Notes under the pieces: generated by a model
Told to the model about the DNA's origin: nothing
Databases searched by the model: none
Seen by the model: only the letters and a program-made list of their open reading frames with translations
Position numbers and translations under genes: made by a program
Source: Schlesneria sp.
GTDB taxonomy: Bacteria > Planctomycetota > Planctomycetia > Planctomycetales > Planctomycetaceae
Direction of reading: 5' to 3'
Assembly (NCBI GenBank): GCA_025353525.1
Contig: JANXOO010001251.1
Span: forward strand, 1 to 6,173
Length of the DNA stretch: 6,173 nt
In this document: one piece after another, positions 1 to 5,047 of the stretch
Numbering within the stretch: the first letter of the stretch is position 1
Layout: each line of letters begins with the position of its first letter

Positions 1-889
1 CGCATTCGACTTTGCGGTCGATGCGCTTCATCAGTGATTTTAAGACTTTACCCGGCCCGATCTCGTAGAAGTGGTCGCACCCTTGCGCTAACAGCGAACG
101 AACGCAGTCTTCCCATAAGACCGGCTGAGTGACCTGTCGGACCAGAATTTGCCGCAAATCGCCGGGATCGTCGTGTGATTTCGCATCGACGTTCGAGACG
201 ACGGGGATTCGACCTGCCTGAATGGAAACGCTTTTCAGCACCTGATCGAGTTGCTCGCAGGCCGAGCCCATCAGAGGCGTGTGGAAGGCCCCCGCGACCG
301 CCAATGTGCGGGCACCGCCGCCAGCCTTTTCAATCAACTCCGCCGCTTTAGCGCATGCAGGCTTCTCTCCGGAAAGAACCGTGTTGCCGGGGCACAGGTA
401 ATTGGCAATCCAGATCTGCCCGGCAGTTGCAGCCTCGTCACGGACTTTCGACACCTGCTCTCGATCAAGCAGCAGAGCACTCACCATGCCTGACGGGTTC
501 GCATCGGCGGCCTGCTGCATCGCTTCGCCGCGTCGCTGGACGACTCGAAGACCGTCTTCAAACGACATCGTACCTGCAAACACCAGTGCCGTGTATTCAC
601 CAAGACTCAACCCGGCGGCCATCGCACAATCATCGACGATCTGTGGCCGGTCTGCTCGCAACATTTCCAGTGCGGCAAGACTGCTGACAAATAATGCGGG
701 CTGACTGATGATGGTTGAATCAAGTCGTTCGGCAGGCCCGTCAAAACAGATCGACGCCAGATCAAATCCGAGGATCTCGTTGGCCCGGTCATAAATCCCT
801 TTTGCAGCAGGGTAGCGTGCTGAAATGGTTTTTCCCATTCCAATATGCTGAGCCCCCTGCCCCGGAAATAAAAATGCAATCCTGGCCAT
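1..889 (-). CDS. fabD: Malonyl-CoA:ACP transacylase FabD (C-terminus cut by window edge)
   Basis: FabD transfers malonyl from CoA to acyl carrier protein in the cytoplasm, supplying the extender unit for type II fatty-acid synthesis. The window holds 296 codons of a protein usually a little over 300 residues, so only the end is missing; the frame is open to base 1. The N-terminal F-P-G-Q-G carries Q11. The nucleophile elbow is G-L-S-L-G-E-Y at residues 93-99 with catalytic S95; R120 follows in Q-R-R-G-E; catalytic H203 lies in A-F-H-T-P; Q252 and a late G-P-G-K-V-L match the family. These align with E. coli Q11, S92, R117, H201 and Q250. The elbow has Leu where E. coli has His (G-H-S-L-G). 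A GAGGA ribosome site ends 4 nt before the ATG at 889. It lies 132 bp after plsX in the same direction, probably in one operon, with fabG and acpP likely beyond the edge (inference). Confidence 0.96.
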   Translation of the reverse strand, partial: MARIAFLFPGQGAQHIGMGKTISARYPAAKGIYDRANEILGFDLASICFDGPAERLDSTIISQPALFVSSLAALEMLRADRPQIVDDCAMAAGLSLGEYTALVFAGTMSFEDGLRVVQRRGEAMQQAADANPSGMVSALLLDREQVSKVRDEAATAGQIWIANYLCPGNTVLSGEKPACAKAAELIEKAGGGARTLAVAGAFHTPLMGSACEQLDQVLKSVSIQAGRIPVVSNVDAKSHDDPGDLRQILVRQVTQPVLWEDCVRSLLAQGCDHFYEIGPGKVLKSLMKRIDRKVEC

Positions 890-1021
890 AGAATCCTCGG
901 ATTTCAATCGATGGTAACGACAGGAACTGATCGCCTGTTGGCACCCTGAAAAAGGGAAAGTGAGGCGTTTTCCGAAACGAACGAGAGAAACGTCCTCGTG
1001 GTTCGGTCCATTCTGGCCCCC
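890..1021 (-). other. plsX-fabD intergenic spacer
   Basis: This 132-bp gap sits where many bacteria carry fabH. I see no recognisable fabH fragment in any frame. On the coding (minus) strand it contains a weak hairpin CCCT-TTTTC-AGGG, not followed by a convincing T-run, so transcription probably continues into fabD. Next to fabD, the sequence AATCC-GA-GGATT (892-903) places the GAGGA ribosome site inside a short self-complementary segment; its 2-nt loop means only about four pairs could form. Confidence 0.5.
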
Positions 1022-2041
1022 TCACACACCGGGCAAGCTGGCGTGAGCGATTTCAGCAGTCAGCTCATCAACGATCTGCTCGTTGATCCGCCGGTCCTTA
1101 AGTGTCGAGGCAACTCGCAAGGCATTGTAGATCGAACGCGAATTGCTCGACCCGTGGCAGATAATGGCAATCCCGTCGACGCCCATCAACGGTGCCCCGC
1201 CCGCTTCATGGTATTCAAATTTTTTGCCAAGAGCGTTGAAGGCATCCAGAGCCTTTGGTCGCTCGGTGTCGAGCGCCCCAAGAATTTCTGCCGAAACGCT
1301 CTTCATCAGCATGTCGACCATTCCTTCAGCCGCTTTGAGAAGCACGTTTCCGACGAAACCTTCGCAGATCACGACGTCGGCTCCGCCCTGGTACAGGTCG
1401 CGGCCTTCGACGTTACCGACGAACCGGTCACGGAAAGGGCTGTTCGCGAACAGCGCCAACGAATCACGCAGGTCGTCGGTACCCTTGCCATCTTCGCTGC
1501 CGATGTTCATCAGACCTACGGTCGGTCGTTCAATCCCCAACATTTCCCGAGCGTAGATCGAACCCATCGTTCCGTATTGAACCAGATGTTCGGGGCGGGC
1601 GCCGGGATTGGCGCCGACGTCCATCAGAACGGTCTTGCCTTTGGTCGTTGGCAATGCAACGGCAATCCCGGGCCGTTTGACTCCCTTGAGGAACAGTCGT
1701 GTGCGCAAACCTGCCGCAACGACAGCCCCGGTATGACCGGCACTCACGACCGCATCGACTTGCTGCGTTGCCATTAACTGCCAGCAAACGATGATCGAGC
1801 AGTTCGGTTTTTTGCGCAGCGCCTCGACCGGCTTTTCTTTCATCTCGATCCAGCCGTCGGCGGACTTGAGACAAAGTCGATCTTCTGAAAATCCAGACTG
1901 TGCGATCAGGGGCGCGAGCAGCGATTCGTCGCCGACCAGAGTTATCCGGAGGTACGGGTTCTCATTAAGAGCGGCGATCGCGCCATCAAAATTGGGCTGC
2001 AACCCGAAGTCGCCTCCCATCGCGTCCAGTGCAATCCGCAT
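1022..2041 (-). CDS. plsX: Phosphate acyltransferase PlsX
   Basis: PlsX converts acyl-ACP and inorganic phosphate to acyl-phosphate, which PlsY then uses to acylate glycerol-3-phosphate; it is a peripheral membrane enzyme at the entry to phospholipid synthesis. The protein has 339 residues, the usual family length. Family landmarks in order are D-A-M-G-G-D at 6-11, S-A-G-H-T-G-A at 100-106, D-V-G-A-N at 141-145, G-L-M-N-I-G-S-E at 176-183, F-V-G-N-V-E-G at 207-213, G-F-V-G-N-V at 228-233 and G-G-A-P-L-M-G-V-D-G at 281-290. The common S-A-G-N-T-G-A motif has His instead of Asn at 103. The ATG at 2041 lies six bases after the rpmF stop, and its likely ribosome site GAGGA is inside the end of rpmF, suggesting translational coupling. 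The rpmF-plsX-fab order is conserved in many bacteria; fabD follows directly here without fabH. Confidence 0.98.
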   Translation of the reverse strand: MRIALDAMGGDFGLQPNFDGAIAALNENPYLRITLVGDESLLAPLIAQSGFSEDRLCLKSADGWIEMKEKPVEALRKKPNCSIIVCWQLMATQQVDAVVSAGHTGAVVAAGLRTRLFLKGVKRPGIAVALPTTKGKTVLMDVGANPGARPEHLVQYGTMGSIYAREMLGIERPTVGLMNIGSEDGKGTDDLRDSLALFANSPFRDRFVGNVEGRDLYQGGADVVICEGFVGNVLLKAAEGMVDMLMKSVSAEILGALDTERPKALDAFNALGKKFEYHEAGGAPLMGVDGIAIICHGSSNSRSIYNALRVASTLKDRRINEQIVDELTAEIAHASLPGV

Positions 2042-2042
2042 A

Positions 2043-2056
2043 GAGGACTATTCCTC
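2043..2056 (-). promoter_or_regulatory. Hairpin enclosing the plsX ribosome site and rpmF stop
   Basis: On the mRNA strand GAGGA-ATAG-TCCTC is a perfect 5-bp inverted repeat with a 4-nt loop. The left arm is the best Shine-Dalgarno sequence for plsX (10 nt before its ATG), and the loop contains the TAG stop of rpmF. A ribosome finishing rpmF would open this stem, so it could couple plsX translation to L32 synthesis. The repeat is seen directly; the coupling role is inference, and a 5-bp stem can occur by chance. Confidence 0.35.
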
Positions 2057-2227
2057 GATTTCGACGAGCGTCCGTCCCATGTAATCTCCGCATGTCGGAC
2101 AAACGACGTGCGAAGGAATCTTCGTCTGGCACTTGGGACAGTGATGAAGCTGCACGGGCGTCAGCGCATCGTGACTTCGACGACGACGCGAACGACCTTT
2201 GGACTGACGACGCTTGGGGGCGGCCAT
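2048..2227 (-). CDS. rpmF: Large-subunit ribosomal protein bL32 (zinc-ribbon form)
   Basis: bL32 is a small protein of the 50S ribosomal subunit. The gene encodes 59 residues, typical for L32. It begins M-A-A-P-K-R-R-Q-S-K with a basic stretch through residue 17 (R-S-R-R-R-R), as expected for the rRNA-binding tail. A zinc ribbon follows: C30-P-K-C33 and C43-P-T-C46, so this is the Cys-containing (C+) type of L32. The ATG at 2227 gives the canonical N-terminus. The sequence just before it (GGGAACCACACAAC) has no strong Shine-Dalgarno match, so initiation may rely on the leader. It is the first gene of the rpmF-plsX-fabD cluster and is probably transcribed from the promoter at 2387-2415. Confidence 0.95.
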   Translation of the reverse strand: MAAPKRRQSKGRSRRRRSHDALTPVQLHHCPKCQTKIPSHVVCPTCGDYMGRTLVEIEE

Positions 2228-2238
2228 GTTGTGTGGTT

Positions 2239-2298
2239 CCCGGTGGAGTTATCCCCGGTTGAGTTGACCCCGGCCGAGCTGATCCCGGCTGAGCTGCT
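2239..2298. repeat. Four degenerate 15-bp tandem repeats in the rpmF leader
   Basis: Four consecutive units begin with CCCGG at 2239, 2254, 2269 and 2284 on the plus strand, exactly 15 bp apart. The units read CCCGGTGGAGTTATC, CCCGGTTGAGTTGAC, CCCGGCCGAGCTGAT and CCCGGCTGAGCTGCT. A further partial match starts at 2299. The array lies between the predicted rpmF promoter and its ATG, so it would be in the 5' untranslated RNA. In translation it yields pentapeptide repeats in any frame (P-V-E-L-S, P-V-E-L-T and so on), but neither frame looks like a real gene. The function is unknown. Confidence 0.8.
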
Positions 2299-2359
2299 CC
2301 CAACGGATCGAGGCAACGGTTGAACGGAGGAAGAGCCCTGCATTGCCAAACTATGGCCG

Positions 2360-2386
2360 CTCTCTCCCTTCCTGTTGAAGAGAGAG
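2360..2386. repeat. Inverted repeat overlapping the predicted rpmF transcription start
   Basis: On the plus strand CTCTCT (2360-2365) and CTTC (2368-2371) pair with GAAG (2377-2380) and AGAGAG (2381-2386), with loop CTGTT and a 2-nt bulge: ten pairs in all. On the minus strand there is no T-run after it, so it is a poor intrinsic terminator for the DUF1501 gene. It touches the -10 box at 2387 and spans the expected start near 2380. It could be an operator, or a hairpin in read-through RNA from DUF1501. Confidence 0.45.
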
Positions 2387-2415
2387 ATGGTACGCGAACG
2401 GCAAATCAGGGTCAA
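2387..2415 (-). promoter_or_regulatory. Predicted sigma70-type promoter for rpmF-plsX-fabD
   Basis: On the minus strand TTGACC (2415-2410) and TACCAT (2392-2387) are separated by exactly 17 bp. The -35 matches the consensus at five of six bases and the -10 at four of six, including the first TA and final T. Transcription would start near 2380, leaving a leader of about 150 nt before rpmF. It lies 33 bp past the DUF1501 stop, which fits an independent promoter for the ribosomal/lipid operon. The prediction is by eye. Confidence 0.5.
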
Positions 2416-2448
2416 GGATCTCCTGAATCTCGTCGCGTTGCCGGATTT

Positions 2449-3828
2449 CTACAGCAATTCCTGAATGACAGAACCCGTTTCCAAGGCGGATGTTGGACGG
2501 CCGCTATGGTTCAGGAAACTGATTTCAGGATCGACCCCCAGAACATGAAACATCGTGTGATGAATATCAGAAGGTGTAATCGGGCGATCCTGTGGAACTT
2601 CGCCCAGGCGATTGGTCGATCCGACGATCCGCCCGCCCTTCACTCCTCCGCCACCCATCAGGCAGAACATGGCGTTCCCCCAGTGATCCCGACCGGGAGT
2701 TCCCATACTGAGCGGAGCACCACCGTTGCCTCCGTTGTTCATACGTGGCGTACGACTGAATTCGCCGCACAACATGACCATCACATTTTCCAGCAGTCCA
2801 CGCTGATCGAGGTCTTCAAATAGTGCGGAAACCGCCGTATCCACAATCGGCAAATAGCGCTCCATCCCGGATTTCAGGTCCCAATGGTGATCCCAACCGC
2901 CAAAATGAACGGTCACAAACGTCGTCCCGGCTTCAACCAGTCGCCGCGCCAGCAGAGTACTTTGACCCCAGCTGTGGCGTCCGTATCGGTCACGAACCCG
3001 TGGATCTTCCAGACCAATATCGAACGCGCTGCGAGCCGCATGCCCGGTGACCAGATCCAATGCCTGGCGGTCGAATCGATCCATTGAATCGAGCATCCCT
3101 TTTGTCTCGACATCCCGGCGCATCCGGTCAAAGTGTTTCGCCAAAGCGGCCCGGTCATCCAGCCGATCAACCGACATCCCTGACGGAACTTCGATGTTCT
3201 GAACTTTGAAATTGGCCGCATTGGGATCGCCATCCGTCTCAAACGGATTGTACGAAGCACCGACATAATTGGCACCGAAATAGCCCGGACGCAGTCCGAC
3301 ACTCATTCCGTAGGGGACAGCAACATACGGCGGCATCCCGGGTTGTCGAGCCCCCGTTACCTTCGTGGCAATCGAACCGACAAACGGAGATTTCCCCGGT
3401 GTGTCAGCACCATTTGCCCCGCCGCGGCCGGTTAGCATCAGGTGCGCACCCGTAAAATGGTCACCATTATTATGATGCAATGACCGGACGATCGAGAATT
3501 TGTCGGCGCACTTCGCTTGCAGAGGAAACAATTCGCTGATTTCAAATCCGTCAACATTCGTCCGGATCGGATTCCAGATCCCGCGAACTTCCTCCGGGGC
3601 TTCCGGTTTCAGGTCGTACAGATCGAGATGGCTTGGCCCGCCGTCCAGCCACAACAAAATGACCGACGTTTTCTTGCTGGGATTTCCTCGCTCCGCCGAC
3701 GCCTCTTTCGCGCGCAGAACCTGCGGCAAGCCGACCGAAGCCATTCCGGCGACACCGAGTTGAACGAAGCTTCGGCGAGTCATCCCGTCGCAATAGCGCT
3801 GTGTTGAACCGAGATCGAGTCGAAACAT
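2449..3828 (-). CDS. DUF1501 family protein with Tat signal (alkaline-phosphatase superfamily)
   Basis: This is a 459-residue DUF1501 protein, a family abundant in planctomycetes and related to the sulfatase/alkaline phosphatase fold; its substrate is unknown. I chose the ATG at 3828 because it gives the N-terminus M-F-R-L-D-L-G-S-T-Q-R-Y-C-D-G followed by a twin-arginine signal, T-R-R-S-F-V-Q-L-G at 17-25, and a short hydrophobic stretch to about 40; AAAGG lies 8 nt upstream. A longer start at 3879 would begin near the predicted transcription start. Landmarks: W-L-D-G-G-P-S-H-L-D at 60-69 (first candidate metal ligand D62), an H-H-N-N-G-D-H-F region, H-F-G-G-W-D-H-H-W-D at 308-317, G-E-F-S-R-T-P-R at 355-362 and G-R-D-H-W at 379-383. 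The protein probably folds in the cytoplasm and is exported by Tat. DUF1501 genes are often next to DUF1549/DUF1553 genes; none is visible here. Confidence 0.94.
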   Translation of the reverse strand: MFRLDLGSTQRYCDGMTRRSFVQLGVAGMASVGLPQVLRAKEASAERGNPSKKTSVILLWLDGGPSHLDLYDLKPEAPEEVRGIWNPIRTNVDGFEISELFPLQAKCADKFSIVRSLHHNNGDHFTGAHLMLTGRGGANGADTPGKSPFVGSIATKVTGARQPGMPPYVAVPYGMSVGLRPGYFGANYVGASYNPFETDGDPNAANFKVQNIEVPSGMSVDRLDDRAALAKHFDRMRRDVETKGMLDSMDRFDRQALDLVTGHAARSAFDIGLEDPRVRDRYGRHSWGQSTLLARRLVEAGTTFVTVHFGGWDHHWDLKSGMERYLPIVDTAVSALFEDLDQRGLLENVMVMLCGEFSRTPRMNNGGNGGAPLSMGTPGRDHWGNAMFCLMGGGGVKGGRIVGSTNRLGEVPQDRPITPSDIHHTMFHVLGVDPEISFLNHSGRPTSALETGSVIQELL

Positions 3829-3848
3829 CTGGCAAACCTTTCGAATCG

Positions 3849-3874
3849 GGCGGGAGGTTTTGGCGGGAGGCCAA
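3849..3874. repeat. Paired GGCGGGAGG direct repeats with an overlapping hairpin
   Basis: GGCGGGAGG occurs at 3849-3857 and again at 3862-3870, 13 bp apart. The second copy lies within the inverted repeat TTGGC-GGGAG-GCCAA (3860-3874). If transcription starts near 3885, both are in the DUF1501 5' untranslated RNA. They could be a binding site or a leader structure; nothing shows which. Confidence 0.4.
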
Positions 3875-3891
3875 CGCATCGGCCAACACTG

Positions 3892-3921
3892 ATCCTAATC
3901 GACTTTAACTGCTTTGGTCAA
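3892..3921 (-). promoter_or_regulatory. Predicted sigma70-type promoter for the DUF1501 gene
   Basis: On the minus strand TTGACC (3921-3916) and TAGGAT (3897-3892) are 18 bp apart. The -35 hexamer is identical to that predicted for rpmF. Transcription would start near 3885, giving a leader of about 57 nt before the ATG at 3828, which supports that start over 3879. Found by eye. Confidence 0.4.
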
Positions 3922-3998
3922 ATACCAATGTTCCGAAAGCTCCGTTCGTCAGGAAGAATTCGTTCTGAAATCGCAGGACATCAGGCAGTCACACGGAA

Positions 3999-4068
3999 GC
4001 AATACCTGTTTTTTACCGAAAAAAGAATCAGTCGCAGTTTCTGCTGATTCGCGTGGCACGCGGTATGC
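3999..4068 (+). ncRNA. Candidate structured RNA: cloverleaf-like four-way junction
   Basis: Four perfectly paired stems abut one another. The closing stem pairs 3999-4006 (GCAATACC, A4001 bulged) with 4062-4068 (GGTATGC), seven pairs. After two unpaired bases, T6-ACCG-A6 forms 4009-4024. Next, GAATCAG (4025-4031) pairs with CTGATTC (4044-4050), with inner CAG-TTT-CTG (4035-4043) and a TCG bulge. Then GCGT-GGC-ACGC forms 4051-4061, and the closing stem resumes at 4062. No base is left unpaired between the last three stems and the closing strand. It is not a tRNA: there is no T-loop TTCGA and the arm sizes do not fit. No known RNA family is recognised, and no G-U pairs are needed, so the strand is uncertain; plus is chosen because of the terminator-like hairpin downstream. 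Confidence 0.3.
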
Positions 4069-4125
4069 CTCTATCCGGCCACGTCTGCAGGATTTCCAGT
4101 CCCTGATTGGACGTTTGCGTTTTCA

Positions 4126-4150
4126 CGTTTCCGCTCGGAAACGCTGTTTT
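4126..4150 (+). terminator. Terminator-like hairpin before the thioredoxin-like gene
   Basis: CGTTTCC-GCTC-GGAAACG (4126-4143, with an inner G-C able to close further) is followed by CTGTTTT. The stem is perfect over seven pairs with a four-base loop. This resembles a plus-strand Rho-independent terminator with a short T-run. No plus-strand gene lies upstream, so it may end the candidate structured RNA at 3999-4068, act as an attenuator for the downstream gene, or be coincidental. Confidence 0.4.
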
Positions 4151-4151
4151 A

Positions 4152-4165
4152 GGCCGTTTACGGCC
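4152..4165. repeat. Perfect inverted repeat abutting an ATG
   Basis: GGCCGT-TT-ACGGCC lies immediately before the ATG at 4166, one of three possible in-frame starts of the thioredoxin-like gene. A hairpin this close would hinder initiation at 4166, which favours a later start. It follows the terminator-like hairpin by only one base past its T-run. Confidence 0.4.
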
Positions 4166-4204
4166 ATGCCGAACAACAAGAATCCAGTGATGAGGCTACA
4201 TCGG

Positions 4205-5023
4205 ATGTCCGCAAGAACGCCTGTTTGTGCAGCACTTTTGCTCGTTGCCGTGGCTGGATTCACGGTTCTTGCCAACGATCAGGAAGGACGGTCTGTCGAG
4301 GTTCAAGCCGCAAAAATCCCGCTTTCTGCAGGAGATTCGAGCCAACCCGTGATTTCAAAACGGCAGCCGGCGACAACCAAAGTACGCCGCACGCGTGTCC
4401 TGTTCATTACGTCGGAAGGCAGCAAACGCTGTGAACTCGAACTGGATCGACTACGAAAACCAGGTGGTGACTTTGAAGCCATGCAGGCTGTCGGCTGGAA
4501 AATTGGTGACACACCTGACAACCACCTTCAAATTGTTGATCGCGAGTCTGTTCCCGACCTGGTCAAACTACTGAAAGTTCGCGAGTACCCGACGGTGGCT
4601 TGCGTCTCGGACGGTGAAATCGTCCGATCGTTCAAGGACGGGTGTACGACACCACTCGACGCCTGGACTTTCGGTTGGCTCATCAAAGGTGAGAACGAAA
4701 GACCAAAGTCGTCGATCCCCGAACTGGCTCGTGTCGAAACGACCGGAAACTACCAGCTTCGAGGTAATCACTGGACTGTCGAAGGAGACCCAAGCCCCCC
4801 CAAACCGACCATCGTCAGCCATCTTCGCGTTTCTCACGCCAATTCTGTCGCGTCGTATGGCTTCATCGAGAACTGGTCGTACGAGGAACTCCGTTCGCTG
4901 CACGACGACGTCCACGAACGCGAAGGTGGTGGCGTCGCTGCGGCGTACGGATACAGCGGACCTCCCGCCGCCAACCGAAGTCTCGATGCATTCAGCGGAA
5001 ACCGGAAGGTGACAGGGAAGTAA
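4205..5023 (+). CDS. Secreted thioredoxin-like protein with a planctomycete-type C-terminal domain
   Basis: The protein has 272 residues from the chosen start. Residues 1-23 form a signal peptide ending near V-L-A, so it is probably exported. Residues about 60-160 resemble a thioredoxin fold: strand V-L-F-I-T-S at 65-70, then a helix from the position of the usual C-x-x-C, and a likely cis-proline P129 in E-Y-P-T-V. At the active-site position the sequence is S73-K-R-C76, so only the second cysteine remains. C133 and C147 are also present. The C-terminal part has N-H-W-T-V-E-G-D at 188-195 and W-S-Y-E-E-L-R-S-L-H-D-D-V-H-E at 224-238, a signature I recall from planctomycete proteins of unknown function, then a Gly/Pro-rich tail. 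The start at 4205 has GAGG 9 nt upstream; 4190 and 4166 are alternatives. The gene is convergent with the oxidoreductase-like gene, about 24 bp apart. Its function is unknown. Confidence 0.75.
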   Translation: MSARTPVCAALLLVAVAGFTVLANDQEGRSVEVQAAKIPLSAGDSSQPVISKRQPATTKVRRTRVLFITSEGSKRCELELDRLRKPGGDFEAMQAVGWKIGDTPDNHLQIVDRESVPDLVKLLKVREYPTVACVSDGEIVRSFKDGCTTPLDAWTFGWLIKGENERPKSSIPELARVETTGNYQLRGNHWTVEGDPSPPKPTIVSHLRVSHANSVASYGFIENWSYEELRSLHDDVHEREGGGVAAAYGYSGPPAANRSLDAFSGNRKVTGK

Positions 5024-5047
5024 TGCTCACTTGAGAATCACCTGCGT

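Larger units (their letters stand above)
3829..4204. other. 376-bp divergent intergenic region
   Basis: This stretch separates the start of the DUF1501 gene from the start of the thioredoxin-like gene. Its left part holds the DUF1501 promoter and leader, including two GGCGGGAGG direct repeats (3849-3857 and 3862-3870) and a TTGGC-GGGAG-GCCAA hairpin (3860-3874). Its right part is rich in inverted repeats. The plus frame of the thioredoxin-like gene stays open back to a TTG at 3914, but those 97 codons do not look like a protein I know and precede a good signal peptide, so I treat them as noncoding. I see no convincing plus-strand sigma70 promoter. Confidence 0.6.

Noticed and set aside
998..1777. 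Plus-strand open frame of 259 codons
   Set aside because: It lies entirely antisense to plsX and its translation shows no family features; plsX has all its motifs, so this is a shadow.
2239..2298. CRISPR array interpretation of the tandem repeats
   Set aside because: Units are 15 bp, directly adjacent, degenerate and without spacers.
1986..2303. Minus-strand frame with Q-P-G-type pentapeptide repeats overlapping rpmF
   Set aside because: It is out of frame with the clear L32 gene, and the peptide repeat only reflects the 15-bp DNA repeat.
2320..2823. Plus-strand open frame of 167 codons
   Set aside because: Mostly antisense to the DUF1501 C-terminus and running across the rpmF promoter region; no recognisable domain or ribosome site.
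3999..4068. tRNA gene interpretation of the cloverleaf-like fold
   Set aside because: There is no T-loop consensus, the arm that would carry the anticodon has a three-base loop and a bulge, and the closing stem has a bulged A.
3914..4204. N-terminal extension of the thioredoxin-like gene from a TTG codon
   Set aside because: The extension would precede a complete signal peptide, overlaps the -35 box of the DUF1501 promoter and is full of inverted repeats; about 97 open codons are possible by chance. Not fully excluded.
4700..5047. Missing dimerisation domain of the oxidoreductase hidden by a frameshift downstream
   Set aside because: The other minus-strand frames past the stop show no matching sequence, and the region encodes the thioredoxin-like C-terminus on the plus strand.
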